From: Streptomyces sp. SCL15-4
GTDB taxonomy: Bacteria; Actinomycetota; Actinomycetes; Streptomycetales; Streptomycetaceae
DNA: 64,000 nucleotides
Reading direction: 5' to 3'
Assembly (NCBI RefSeq): GCF_033366695.1
Contig: NZ_JAOBTQ010000001.1
Span: forward strand, 5,704,001 to 5,768,000
Shown here: piece by piece, positions 55,446 to 64,000 of the stretch
How positions within the stretch are numbered: position 1 is the first letter of the stretch
Layout of the letters: the number at the start of each line of letters is the position of its first letter
Notes under the pieces: generated by a model
What the model was told of the DNA's origin: nothing
What the model saw: only the letters and a program-made list of their open reading frames with translations
The model's database searches: none
Made by a program: the position numbers and the translations under genes

Positions 55446-55733
55446 GTGCCCGCCATACCGGAGGACTTCGGACCGCCGATGCCGTACGGCAGCCCGGGTG
55501 CGGCCGTCAACGCCGCCGGGGTGCTGCCGGAAGTGGGCGGCGCCGGGGCCGACTTCCCGTGGGACGAGACCGCGCGCGCCGAACGCGGCCTGCGCGGCAA
55601 CCGCCTGGTCCCGACCGTGCGACCGTGGAACGACGGCGTGTACTGCCGCGAACTCGACGCCCGCCGCGGGGCCCGGCCCACCGGCCGGCCGGCCCGGCTC
55701 GACGCGGTCCTCGCGCGCCGCCCGTCCCGGTGA
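55446..55733 (+). CDS. Small protein of unknown function
   Basis: 95 residues from GTG 55446, 62 bases after the M20 gene and probably co-transcribed. Codon third positions are strongly G/C, supporting a real gene. Rich in Pro, Gly and Arg; includes RLVPTVRPWNDGVYCREL. No membrane segment, signal peptide or known motif. I do not recognise it. Confidence 0.5.
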   Translation: MPAIPEDFGPPMPYGSPGAAVNAAGVLPEVGGAGADFPWDETARAERGLRGNRLVPTVRPWNDGVYCRELDARRGARPTGRPARLDAVLARRPSR

Positions 55734-55884
55734 CCGGCGGACGGCCCGCTCGTAACGATGGCATGAAGTGTGCCCGTCCAGGCGTGAACAGGTCAGGTCC
55801 TGGGCACGGACCCTCTACCGGTGTGCCGGACCGGTCGATGCCGGCAGGAGGAGGGCGTCATGGACCGTCGGATCCGGGTACGTG

Positions 55885-56625
55885 TCAGCCGGCGGCCCGC
55901 CCCGCGCGGGCAGGAGATCGATCGCAGGACTCCCTCGGGGCGCGTGCTGCCGTACTGACCCGGCGGACCGCGGCGGCCAGCGCGGACCCCAGCGGCTCCG
56001 GCGGCGGCGTGCCGTCCGGTGCCGCGCTCGCCGTGACCGCCGCCGCGACCTGCCGCAGCTTGGTGTTGGTCCGCTGGGACGCCTCCCGCAGGATGTCCCA
56101 GGCCTGCTCCGGAGTGCAGGCGTGGGCCGCCATCAGCACGCCCCGGGCCTGGTCGATGACCGGACGCGAGTCGATCGCGTGGCGCAGCTGCGCTATCTCC
56201 AGGCGCAGCACGTCCAGTTGCTCGGCGCGCTCCCGGGCCACCGCCGAGGCCGCGGCGTCGGAGCGGCCGGCGGGCAGACCGCCGCTGAGCGGGTCCACGG
56301 GGTCCAGGCCCATCAGCTCCAGTACCCGGCGCGGCTGCCCGTGCCAGCCGGTGGCACCGACCGGCACGCGGTGCCGGCGGCCGTACTCGCTCAGCGTGCG
56401 CAGGGCCGTGAGCCCCGCGGTGTCCAGGAAGACCACCTCGGCGGCGTCCAGGTCGACCCGGCAGACGCCCGGCGGCAGCGCGGCCAGAGCCTCGGCGAGG
56501 GCGTCGGCGCAGCCGTGCACCAGCTCGCCGCGGGCCTGGAGGCGGACCCGGCCGCCTTCCGCCCGGACGCCGACGGTCAGGGGTGCCGCTCGCCCGTCCC
56601 GCGGTGCGCGTGCCGCTGTGGTCAT
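55885..56625 (-). CDS. STAS-ANTAR domain protein
   Basis: 246 residues. An N-terminal STAS domain (LVHGCADALAEALAALPPGV, VVFLDTAGLTALRTL) is joined by a coiled-coil-like helix (RERAEQLDVLRLEIAQLRHA) to an ANTAR RNA-binding domain (VIDQARGVLMAAHACTPEQA). ANTAR proteins act as antiterminators on paired RNA hairpins; the STAS part suggests control by an anti-sigma-type kinase. GGGAGGGG precedes the ATG. Divergent from the STAS/MEDS pair. Confidence 0.85.
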   Translation of the reverse strand: MTTAARAPRDGRAAPLTVGVRAEGGRVRLQARGELVHGCADALAEALAALPPGVCRVDLDAAEVVFLDTAGLTALRTLSEYGRRHRVPVGATGWHGQPRRVLELMGLDPVDPLSGGLPAGRSDAAASAVARERAEQLDVLRLEIAQLRHAIDSRPVIDQARGVLMAAHACTPEQAWDILREASQRTNTKLRQVAAAVTASAAPDGTPPPEPLGSALAAAVRRVSTAARAPRESCDRSPARAGRAAG

Positions 56626-56802
56626 GTCTCCCCTCCCGGGCCGCCGATCCTCGTTGTCCCCCGCCTGCCCCCCGCGCCGCCGGCTACACCCGCCGGCCGG
56701 CCCGTGCCCGTCCGGCGCGCTCGGCGCCCGGGTGATGTGCGTCCGGCGGGCAGCGGAGGGCGCATACTGGGCAGCTGTGTATCTGTGCGACTGGGAGATG
56801 GC

Positions 56803-57186
56803 ATGAGCGCGGCCGAGCCGGCCCGACTGCCGCCGGCCGCCGCCGTGCCCGAACAGGCGGTGCCGCGGCTCGATGTGTACCCGCTGACCGGGCGGAGCGG
56901 ATTCCGGGCGGTGGGCGAGGTGATCCTGCCCACGCGTGGCATATGGCAGCGCGCGCTGGAGCGGGTCGCGCGCGAGGCCGAGGACGTCGGGGGCGAGGAC
57001 GTGTATTACTTGGAGCTGTCCGCGGTGACTTTCGTCGATGTGGCGGGCGCCGGCGCGCTGGCGGACACCGCCCGTTGCCTGGACGGGCGGCGCCGGCTGG
57101 TGCTGCACCGGCCGCCGGACACGCTGCCGCGGATGCTCGGGCTGCTGTGGCCCGGCCTGCCCGGGATCGAGGTGTCGGCGTCGTGA
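56803..57186 (+). CDS. STAS-domain anti-sigma factor antagonist-like protein
   Basis: 127 residues. Single STAS domain with LELSAVTFVDVAGAGALADT, where the phosphorylatable Ser of SpoIIAA-type proteins would lie; the position reads Val-Ala, so phosphorylation may be lost. Overlaps the next gene (GTGA). Confidence 0.8.
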   Translation: MSAAEPARLPPAAAVPEQAVPRLDVYPLTGRSGFRAVGEVILPTRGIWQRALERVAREAEDVGGEDVYYLELSAVTFVDVAGAGALADTARCLDGRRRLVLHRPPDTLPRMLGLLWPGLPGIEVSAS

Positions 57187-58136
57187 CCACGCTGAGCGAG
57201 CCCGTGGAGCCGTTCGTGCACCCCGCGCTGTTCTACGGCGACCCGCACGAGTACCTGGCCGGCACCGTCTCCTTCGTCCGCGAGGGCCTCGCGGCGGGCG
57301 AGCCGGTCGCGGTGGCCGTACCGGCGGAGAACCTGCGGCTGATCCAGGACGCGCTGGGCGGCGACGGCGCCGGCGTACGGTTCCTGGACATGCGCGAGGC
57401 CGGCCGCAACCCCGGCCGGATCATCCCCGGCGTGCTGCGCGCCTTCGCCGACCGGCAGCCGCCCGGCCGGCGGGTCCGGATCATCGGCGAGCCGATCTGG
57501 GCGGGCCGCAGCGCCGACGAGTACCCGGCCTGCGCGCAGCACGAGGCGCTGATCAACGCGGCGTTCCGGGGCCGCGAGATCACCATCCTGTGCCCGTACG
57601 ACACCTCCCGGCTGGACGAGAGGACGCTCGCCGACGCCCGGGCCACCCACCCGGTCGTCATCCCGGGCGGCTCGGCCGACGGGCTGGCGAGCCCGGCGTA
57701 CGACCCCGACGGCGTCGTGGCCCGCTACAACCTGCCGCTGCCGCCCGCCCCCGGCGCCGGACCCGGGGTGCTCGCCGCCGCCTTCACCGAGGACTCCCTC
57801 TCCGCCGTCCGGCACCTGGCCACCGGCCACGGCGCCCGGCTGGGCCTGGCCGGGACGGCGCTGGAGAACCTGGCGCTGATCACCGCCGAGCTGACCACGA
57901 ACAGCGTGGTGCACGGCGGCGGCACGGGCACGCTGACGGTGTGGGCGCAGGACGGGCACGTGCTGTGCGAGGTCCGCGACAAGGGCCGCCTCGACGACCC
58001 GCTGGCCGGCCGCCGCCCGGCCGCCCGCGACCAGCGCGGCGGACGCGGACTGCTGCTGGTCAACCTGCTGTCCGACCTGGTACGCGTCCACACCGGACCG
58101 GAGGGCACCACCATCCGCTGCTACCTGGGCCGCTGA
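57183..58136 (+). CDS. MEDS sensor domain plus HATPase (anti-sigma kinase-like)
   Basis: 317 residues. An N-terminal MEDS domain (FVHPALFYGDPHEYLAGTVS, RIIGEPIWAGRSADEYPACA), also found in DcmR-type sensors, is followed by a Bergerat-fold ATPase of the RsbW type (ALENLALITAELTTNSVVHG, N-box; VRDKGRLDDP; GRGLLLVNLLSDL). Predicted to bind or phosphorylate STAS partners, here the upstream gene and perhaps the divergent STAS-ANTAR protein. GTG 57183 overlaps the STAS stop. Confidence 0.87.
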   Translation: MTTLSEPVEPFVHPALFYGDPHEYLAGTVSFVREGLAAGEPVAVAVPAENLRLIQDALGGDGAGVRFLDMREAGRNPGRIIPGVLRAFADRQPPGRRVRIIGEPIWAGRSADEYPACAQHEALINAAFRGREITILCPYDTSRLDERTLADARATHPVVIPGGSADGLASPAYDPDGVVARYNLPLPPAPGAGPGVLAAAFTEDSLSAVRHLATGHGARLGLAGTALENLALITAELTTNSVVHGGGTGTLTVWAQDGHVLCEVRDKGRLDDPLAGRRPAARDQRGGRGLLLVNLLSDLVRVHTGPEGTTIRCYLGR

Positions 58137-58146
58137 GACCCGGGGC

Positions 58147-58204
58147 CCGTCGTCCGGCCGCGGGCGCGGGGCCGGCCCCGGTCGCGCCCGGGGCCGGACG
58201 ACGG
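58147..58204. terminator. Bidirectional terminator
   Basis: A 13-bp perfect outer stem (58147-58159 with 58192-58204) around a further GC-rich foldback containing GGGGCCGGCCCC, in the convergent gap between the MEDS and MreB-like genes. Confidence 0.7.
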
Positions 58205-58221
58205 CCGCGGCGTGCCGCCCG

Positions 58222-59259
58222 TCAGGCGGCCAGCGGGTTCAGCTGGAGCGGCTCGATCCGCCCCTCCAGCATCGCGCCCAGGCCCTGGGCCACGCACACG
58301 TCCGGGCGTTCGGCGATGTGCACCGGCATCCGCGTGGCCTGCCGCAGCATCTGGTCGAAGCCGGGCAGCAGGGCCGAGCCGCCGACCATCACGATCCCGC
58401 GGTCGGCGAGGTCGGCCACCAGGTCGGGCGGGCAGTCGCGCAGCACCTTGCCGATGCCGTCCAGGACGGCCGTCAGCGGGGTCTGGATCGCGTGGCGCAC
58501 GGCCGCGGTGTCCACCCGCACGCTGCGGGCCAGTCCCGTGGCCACGTCCCGGCCGTGGATCTCGGCCGACGCCGGGCCGTCGGCGGTGAGGCCGTTGCCG
58601 GACAGGGCCAGGTGCAGCGGCCGTACCGACTGGGTGGGCAGCATCAGCTCGTGCTGGTGCCGCAGATGCTGCACGATCGCGTGGTCCACGGCCTCGCCGC
58701 CCACCGGAATCCGCTCGGCGGCGACGATGGAGCCCAGCGAGAGCACCGCGACCTGGGTCGCCGCCGCCCCGCACACCATGACCATGGTGGCCTCCGGCCG
58801 CTCCACCGGCAGCCCGCACCCCACCGCGGCGGCGATCAGCGTGTCCACCAGCTCCACCCGGCGCGCCCCCAGCCCGACCAGCGTCTCGACGGTCGCCCGC
58901 TGGGCCAGCGGGTCGGCGTCGTGCGGGGCGCAGGCCGCCGCCCGCAGCCGGGGCTTGCGGCGCAGCATGCGGCGCATCTTGTCGCCCAGCAGGTGCCGCA
59001 GCATGCGCTGGGCCATCTCGATGTCCACCACCGTGCCGCCGGAGACGGGCCGTACGACCTTGATGTAGTCGGGAGTGCGGCCCGTCATCCGCTCCGCGAA
59101 CTCGCCCACGGCGATGAGCGCGCCGCTGCGGGTGTTCACGGCGGCGGCCGAGGGCTGGTCCACGACCAGCCCGGCGCCCTTCACGTACACCCGGGTACGC
59201 GCCGCGCCCAGGTCGACGGCGAAGTGGCAGCGGCGCAACTGCTCCAGGCTGACGGTCAC
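58222..59259 (-). CDS. MreB/Mbl-like bacterial actin
   Basis: 345 residues. Actin-fold ATPase: phosphate 1 VDLGAARTRVYVKG, MVMVCGAAATQVAVLSLGS (phosphate 2) and VMVGGSALLPGFDQML (adenosine motif). It diverges from housekeeping MreB/Mbl and lies far from mreCD-type genes, so it is more like the third, non-essential MreB paralogue of Streptomyces. GTG 59259 follows GGGAGGA. Same strand as the SAV_2336-type gene, 158 bases downstream. Confidence 0.85.
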   Translation of the reverse strand: MTVSLEQLRRCHFAVDLGAARTRVYVKGAGLVVDQPSAAAVNTRSGALIAVGEFAERMTGRTPDYIKVVRPVSGGTVVDIEMAQRMLRHLLGDKMRRMLRRKPRLRAAACAPHDADPLAQRATVETLVGLGARRVELVDTLIAAAVGCGLPVERPEATMVMVCGAAATQVAVLSLGSIVAAERIPVGGEAVDHAIVQHLRHQHELMLPTQSVRPLHLALSGNGLTADGPASAEIHGRDVATGLARSVRVDTAAVRHAIQTPLTAVLDGIGKVLRDCPPDLVADLADRGIVMVGGSALLPGFDQMLRQATRMPVHIAERPDVCVAQGLGAMLEGRIEPLQLNPLAA

Positions 59260-59417
59260 GGCGGATCCTCCCGAGTGCACAGGCCTTGGCGTGCCCGGCC
59301 GACCGCCGGGCCCACTGGCATCCTGACGCGCCGCCGGGAGCGGGCGCCCGCTGGGCGCGGCCGGGCGGGGCGCCGCCGAACGGGCGTAATTCCCGGCCGC
59401 ACCGGTGTGTCGCCGGG

Positions 59418-62400
59418 TCACAGGGCGCGCGCGGCCTCCAGCAGCGGTTCCAGGGAGGAGAGGGTGACCTCGCTGCCCTCCTCGCGCAGCCGCCGCCGTC
59501 CGGCCGCGGTGGGCGCGTAGCCGATGAAGCGGACGCCGAGCTGCTGGGCGGCGGTCAGCTCGGCGACCGAGGAGCTGATCAGCACCCCGCCGCGGGCGGG
59601 CGTGCCGCGGGCGTCCAGGGCGCGCAGCAGGCAGTCGGGGTGCGGGGTCAGCAGGCCGAGGTCGTCGCGGCGGCCGTGGACGCCCGCCAGCGGCAGCCGG
59701 TGGGGCAGCAGACAGTGGTGGACGGCCGCGGTCGACACGTCCGTCACCACGCTGACCCGGCGCCCGGAGCGGTACAGGGCGCGGACCAGCGCGAGGGAGC
59801 GGTGCGTCATGGGCGCGTCGGGTACGGCGGCCCGTTCCAGGTCGTCGAGGCGGGCCCGCAGCAGGGGCCCGAGCCGGTCGTGCGCGAAGGCGCGCAGCAG
59901 GTCCAGCGGATGGGCGAACGCCTCGCGGCCGGCGGCGCTCGCGACGGGCAGCGACCGGCCCGACAGCGCGTCCTGCGGATCGCGGTGGTCGGCCACCACC
60001 GACAGCAGGTCGAGCACCGCCTCCCGCGCCGAGTGCGCCGTGAACAGCCGCGCGAGCGGCCCCTCGAAGCCGACCAGCACCGTCTCGGCGTCGTCGAGCA
60101 GGGCCGACAGCCGCCGCCGGGACGGCACGGGCGGCTCCGCCGCCGGGACCGGCGCCCACTCGGGGACCAGTTGCACGGTGTACGACACCGCGAGCCCCGG
60201 CACCGGCCAGTCGGCCACCCCCGCGTTCACCGCCCGCTGGGCCGCGCCCGCCCGGCGCAGCGGATGTCTGCGGGTGAGCGGGGCCGCCGCCGCGCACAGG
60301 TGGCGCAGCAGCCGCCCGGGGACGTCGGTGGCCTCGGCGCGGACGAAGGCGACCGGGTCGGCCACCCGCCAGGACAGCATCACGGCGGCCTGGAACGCGC
60401 CCTTGCCGGAACTGGGCAGGGACACGATCCGGCGCGTCTCGTGCGGGGTGAGGTCGACCGAGTAGTACGTCTCCGGACGGGACGGACGCGTGCCGTAGGG
60501 CTGGATCGGGTCGAGCAGTGTCAGCGGGCCGTCGGCGCGGAGGTGCACGACGGCCGTCCGGCCCGGGGTGGGGACGCCCAGCTCGCGCAGGTCGGGCGCG
60601 ATGAACGGGCCGTGGACCAGGTCGCGTTCCTCCGGCGCGGCGGACTGCGGGCCGAGCAGGCGGTACCAGGCGGCCGGCGGGCTGTCCGGGGCGCTGTCGG
60701 CGAACAGCGGCCAAAAGGGCTGGGCGCGCTGGGCGGCGGAGCTGGCGGCGAACTCGTCGTACAGCGCGGGCGGTACGACGACCGTGACGTCCGCGGCCGT
60801 CTTCGGCGGGGCGGCGGACGGCCGTCCGAACGTCACCGTGAGCCTCGGCGGATCGCTCAGGCGGCCGAGGGTGTGGGGCAGTTCGCGCAGGGCGGCGGCG
60901 AGGACGGGCAGCAGATAGGCGCCGGGACCGGTCCGCACCAGATAACCGTCCGGGCGGACGGTCACCTCGTACCGGCGGGGGCTGACGAAGCCGCGCGCGA
61001 GGATCTCGTGCACCGCGGCCTCCAGGGTGACGCGGGCCTCCGGGCGCCCGGTCAGCTCGTCGGCCGCGAAGTGGATCTCGGGGCGGTCCCCGGCGCTCTC
61101 CCCGGTGCTCTCCCCGGCGTTCTCTCCGGCGCTCTCCCCGGCCAGGACCGTGAGCGTACGGCGCAGCGCCTCCAGGTCGGCCCGGGCGGCCTCGGCGGCC
61201 GGGCCCGGAATCCCCGGCAACGGCTCGCCCCGCCACAGCGCCAGTGCCTGCCGGGCCGCCGGCCGGCCGCCGTCCGGGTCCCCGGCGGCCCGGGCCCGCT
61301 CGGCCTCGGCGGCCAGCCGGCGGGCGCGGAAGACGTCGGCGCCGTCGGCGGCGAGGCCGCCGCCGGGGCGCAGCGCGTGGCCGTCCGCGGTGGTGAGGAG
61401 GGCCGGGCCGAGCAGCCGGCCGAGGCGGTCGAGACCGCGCCGCAGGAGAGGACGGCCGGCCGCGGGATCGTCCGTGAGCCCGGCGGCCAGTTCCTCCTCG
61501 GTCGCGGGCGCGCCCTCGCGCAGCACCAGCATGCACAGCACGGCCCGGTCGTGCGGGTCCTCGAGGTCGAGGGGGCGGCCGTCGCGGGTGACCCGGAGCG
61601 GGCCGAGGAGGGAGAAACGGAGCGGGCCGTGGCGTTCGGCCAGGCGCAGGAGCCGCTCGACACCGTCGCGCCGGCCCTCCGCGGTGCCGGAGAGCAGGCC
61701 GCCGGCGGCGGCGTCCAGCTCCGCGCCGAGCGCGTCCGGGCCGCCGTACAGGCTGCGCGCGATGCCGCCGAGCGCCCGGAGCGACCCCTCGCGGTCCCCG
61801 GCGACCAGCGGTGCGGAGTCCAGGCAGGTCAGGACCGGCCCGTCCGGGCCGAGGACGACGGCCCGGGCGTCCGGCACCCCGCGCGGCCCCTCCTGCGCGT
61901 GCAGGGCGAGGACCGCCTCGGTCAGCTTCGGCAGCAGGGCGACGACCTCCTCGGCGGGCAGACCGTCCGGAGCGTCGTCCAGGCGCCGGCGCAGCGTGGG
62001 GCCGATGACGAACTCCCGGACCAGATAGGGCGTCCCGTCGGCGTGGCCGTGATCGAGGACGCGCGCGATCCCGGGATGGACCGGCTCGCGGAGCCGCCGG
62101 CAGAGGTCCGCGAACGCGGCGGGGGACGGCCCGGGCGGATACCGGCGCACCACGACGAGGGCGCCGCCCTCCCGCGTGTCCTCCGCCAGCAGGCGCGTGT
62201 CCCCGGCCGGCCCGACCAGCCGGTACCGGCCCGCGAACAGCTCCTCGGCGCCGTCCGCCGACAGCCGGCGCACGCTGTCCCGAAGGACCGTGGCGAACGG
62301 ATCGTCCTCCACGGCCGTCCCCGCGCCCCGCGCGGACGGCACCGACGCCTCGAACTCGCCCGGCGCCCGGCCCGCCCTGCGGTCGATCAGCCCGCCGATC

Positions 62401-63845
62401 CGGCCGAGGAGTTCGGTGGTGCGGTGGCGCTCGGTGCGGGGCAGGCCGAGCAGCAGCAGCTCGCGGACGCCGTCCCGGAACGCGTAGGCGCCGGGCGGGG
62501 CGCCGGGCACGGTGGTGAGCATGCCGCTGAGGACGACCTCGGCCAGGTGCCGGGGCCGCGGGTCCGGTTCGACCGCGGCCTGTACCAGGCGCATGACCGG
62601 CAGATCCGGGCGCCCCACCGCGAGATGGCCGGCCAGCCGGACCGCCTCGGGCGAGGCGGTCGCCCGGAACCGCAGCACCAGCTCCTCGGCGCCGAGCCGC
62701 CCGACATCGGTACGGTCCTCGGCGTCCGCCGGCAGCGGACGGCCCAGCTCGGCGACCGCGGCGGGGAACTCGGCGCCGCCCGGCGTGGCCAGCAGCCCGG
62801 CCCAGTGCGCCAGCCACCGCGGCTCCGGCTCCAGCACGGGCAGCGGCACGGCCCCGCGCGAGCGGACCTCCTCGTCCGGCCCCGGCTCGGCGCGCCGCTC
62901 GTACGGCGTGAACGCGAGCGCCGCCGAGGGCGCCACGGGATGCGGGGCCGACAGGGTGCCGGGGCCGGCGGGCAGGGCCGTGTCCCGCCACAGGTGCTCC
63001 GGCAGCGGCTGTACGACGGCCAGCGGCATCCGGCGCGCCCAGCGGTGCAGGGTGGCGAACCAGCGCTCGCCGGCGGGGCCCTGACGCCACTGCGGGCCCG
63101 TGCAGTCGCTGATCAGGAGCGTGACGGTACGGCCGTCGGCGGGAGCGGGCGGGCCGGGGCCGCGTACTCGGCCGTCGGCGTCCGCGCGGTACAGGCCGAT
63201 CGTGCGGAACACGCCCGACTCGCCGAGCACCGTGTGCAGTTCGCGCACCAGCGGGCGCCAGACCGGCATGGTCGGCCCGGCGTCGTACACCAGGTTCAGC
63301 CGCAGCCAGCGCTCCCGGGCGGGCCGCAGCACCGGCAGCCACCACGCCGGGTCGGCGCCCAGCCGGGCGATGCGGTCGGCGGTGGCCCGCTCGTCCAGCT
63401 CCCGGCCCACGGGCGCCTCCGTCCGGCGGGCCAGCGGACGCAGCGCGCGGTGCAGGGCGAGCCGGTGGCGCAGCATCGGGGGCGCCGGTGCGAGGAGCGT
63501 GGCGTGGGGCCGGGCCGCCGCCGGGGCGGGCCGCCGGGCGGGCAGGTGCAGGGGCACCCGGGCGGGCGGCGCGGGAGGCCGGTCGGGCTGCGGCGGCGGC
63601 CCGGGCGGGGGCGCCGGCGGCTGGTGCGGGGACGGCGGTCGCGCGGGCGGCGGCGCGGCCGGGGCCGGTGGGGTGCGGGCTCCGGCCTCCTGTCCGGTGG
63701 TGCCGGTCTGCGGCCGCATGTGCCGGGCCAGCCACAGCACCTCGGCCAGTTCCAGCGGGGTCGGGCGCGCGCCGTCGGCCGCCCGGGCGAGCACGTCGGC
63801 CAGGCGGACCACGAGGTCCGGGGCGCCGGCCGGCTCAGAAGACAT
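59418..63845 (-). CDS. SAV_2336-type giant multidomain protein
   Basis: 1475 residues, cytoplasmic. The N-terminal region (LADVLARAADGARPTPLELA) and the WWLPVLRPARERWLRLNLVYD block match the SAV_2336 N-terminal family; a Pro-rich linker separates them. Near 540-700 lies a kinase-like fold (FAGRYRLVGPAGDTRL; VREFVIGPTLRRRL) without the HRD and DFG residues, so a pseudokinase. Near 744 begins an OmpR-like/BTAD-like section (FSLLGPLRVTRDGRPLDLE). After a Glu-Ser-Gly repeat comes a less characterised region with ETYYSVDLTPHETRRIV (~1127), then a HAD-like C-terminus (VLVGFEGPLARLF; VSVVTDVSTAAV). Related proteins are paired with AAA+ ATPases in proposed ternary conflict-type systems. Overlaps the preceding gene by 11 bases. 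Confidence 0.75.
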   Translation of the reverse strand: MSSEPAGAPDLVVRLADVLARAADGARPTPLELAEVLWLARHMRPQTGTTGQEAGARTPPAPAAPPPARPPSPHQPPAPPPGPPPQPDRPPAPPARVPLHLPARRPAPAAARPHATLLAPAPPMLRHRLALHRALRPLARRTEAPVGRELDERATADRIARLGADPAWWLPVLRPARERWLRLNLVYDAGPTMPVWRPLVRELHTVLGESGVFRTIGLYRADADGRVRGPGPPAPADGRTVTLLISDCTGPQWRQGPAGERWFATLHRWARRMPLAVVQPLPEHLWRDTALPAGPGTLSAPHPVAPSAALAFTPYERRAEPGPDEEVRSRGAVPLPVLEPEPRWLAHWAGLLATPGGAEFPAAVAELGRPLPADAEDRTDVGRLGAEELVLRFRATASPEAVRLAGHLAVGRPDLPVMRLVQAAVEPDPRPRHLAEVVLSGMLTTVPGAPPGAYAFRDGVRELLLLGLPRTERHRTTELLGRIGGLIDRRAGRAPGEFEASVPSARGAGTAVEDDPFATVLRDSVRRLSADGAEELFAGRYRLVGPAGDTRLLAEDTREGGALVVVRRYPPGPSPAAFADLCRRLREPVHPGIARVLDHGHADGTPYLVREFVIGPTLRRRLDDAPDGLPAEEVVALLPKLTEAVLALHAQEGPRGVPDARAVVLGPDGPVLTCLDSAPLVAGDREGSLRALGGIARSLYGGPDALGAELDAAAGGLLSGTAEGRRDGVERLLRLAERHGPLRFSLLGPLRVTRDGRPLDLEDPHDRAVLCMLVLREGAPATEEELAAGLTDDPAAGRPLLRRGLDRLGRLLGPALLTTADGHALRPGGGLAADGADVFRARRLAAEAERARAAGDPDGGRPAARQALALWRGEPLPGIPGPAAEAARADLEALRRTLTVLAGESAGENAGESTGESAGDRPEIHFAADELTGRPEARVTLEAAVHEILARGFVSPRRYEVTVRPDGYLVRTGPGAYLLPVLAAALRELPHTLGRLSDPPRLTVTFGRPSAAPPKTAADVTVVVPPALYDEFAASSAAQRAQPFWPLFADSAPDSPPAAWYRLLGPQSAAPEERDLVHGPFIAPDLRELGVPTPGRTAVVHLRADGPLTLLDPIQPYGTRPSRPETYYSVDLTPHETRRIVSLPSSGKGAFQAAVMLSWRVADPVAFVRAEATDVPGRLLRHLCAAAAPLTRRHPLRRAGAAQRAVNAGVADWPVPGLAVSYTVQLVPEWAPVPAAEPPVPSRRRLSALLDDAETVLVGFEGPLARLFTAHSAREAVLDLLSVVADHRDPQDALSGRSLPVASAAGREAFAHPLDLLRAFAHDRLGPLLRARLDDLERAAVPDAPMTHRSLALVRALYRSGRRVSVVTDVSTAAVHHCLLPHRLPLAGVHGRRDDLGLLTPHPDCLLRALDARGTPARGGVLISSSVAELTAAQQLGVRFIGYAPTAAGRRRLREEGSEVTLSSLEPLLEAARAL
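61090..61137. repeat. Four tandem 12-bp repeats within the SAV_2336-type gene
   Basis: CCGGCGCTCTCC-type units at 61090, 61102, 61114 and 61126, encoding AGES/AGEN/TGES-like tetrapeptides in an interdomain linker; the frame is kept. Confidence 0.8.
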
Positions 63846-64000
63846 CGGACTGCGCGCTCTGCCCCAGATACGGCATCAGCCGCTCGGCCAGCCGGTCCAG
63901 GGAATCGGCGTCCAGGCCGGCGGAGCGGGCCAGGTAGATCGCGTTCAGCAGCTGGTCGGTGGCCAGCTCGCCGGCGCCCGACCGGGTCAGGAAACGGTCG
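63835..64000 (-). CDS. C-terminal end of a probable AAA+/MoxR-type ATPase (partial)
   Basis: The last 54 codons only, ending LAERLMPYLGQSAQSDVF; the rest lies beyond the window. The helical end (ELATDQLLNAIYLARSAGL) fits the lid of MoxR-type ATPases that usually precede SAV_2336 genes, but too little is present to prove it. It overlaps the following gene by 11 bases, so the two are coupled. Confidence 0.45.
   Translation of the reverse strand, partial: DRFLTRSGAGELATDQLLNAIYLARSAGLDADSLDRLAERLMPYLGQSAQSDVF

Noticed and set aside
58222..63735. An 1837-codon continuous minus-strand frame
   Set aside because: Only its last 345 codons (MreB-like) are real. The rest is the wrong frame through the SAV_2336-type gene and is Arg/Pro/Ala-rich.

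Overview
The window is about 73% GC by eye, with Streptomyces-style codon bias (third positions nearly all G/C), GTG/TTG starts, rare TTA codons, no CCA in the tRNA genes and many paralogous regulators. It reads as a Streptomyces chromosome. The order nasA - sirohydrochlorin chelatase - dgt - reductase - dnaG - hrdA-like sigma factor - ABC exporter pair matches, as I remember it, a core region of the S. coelicolor chromosome. No insertion sequence, phage gene, CRISPR array or rRNA was seen.

Layout. 1-6.2 kb: a partial membrane sulfatase-type protein, two coupled glycoside hydrolases and a divergent ROK regulator. 6.2-9.4 kb: a structured leader and pyruvate phosphate dikinase. 9.5-13.9 kb: two small exported proteins and a sugar ABC importer. 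14-28.2 kb: nitrate/nitrite assimilation (nirD, nirB, a partner flavoprotein, nasA, a siroheme chelatase), interleaved with an imine-reductase-like enzyme and its HxlR regulator, a class F sortase with a surface protein, an M4 protease, an arylamine N-acetyltransferase and a SanA-like protein. 28.2-39.7 kb: dgt, a ferredoxin-reductase-like flavoprotein, dnaG, hrdA, a heterodimeric ABC exporter and an FGGY kinase. 39.9-40.3 kb: three tRNA genes.

40.4-55.7 kb is the most striking part. The first half is a predicted DNA-alkylation-repair operon: an ECF sigma factor, a domain-permuted Ada-like methyl acceptor with no AraC domain, an Ogt-type methyltransferase and a 2-oxoglutarate/Fe(II) oxygenase. 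Directly after it comes a biosynthetic cluster: an arginine N-methyltransferase (SznE type), a di-iron/cupin N-nitrosating enzyme (SznF type, with every metal ligand I remember at the same residue number), a Rieske protein, two ATP-grasp ligases, an MFS exporter, an alpha/beta hydrolase, an M20 amidohydrolase and an XRE-SARP-NB-ARC activator. N-nitrosoureas such as streptozotocin alkylate DNA, so the simplest reading is one locus that makes a nitrosourea-type alkylator and carries its own repair-based self-resistance. Both the ECF sigma gene and the SARP gene contain a TTA codon, which suggests shared developmental control through bldA.

55.9-58.1 kb holds signalling proteins (STAS-ANTAR, STAS, MEDS-HATPase). 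58.2-64 kb holds an MreB-like actin, a 1475-residue SAV_2336-type multidomain protein and the end of a probable AAA+/MoxR-type partner.
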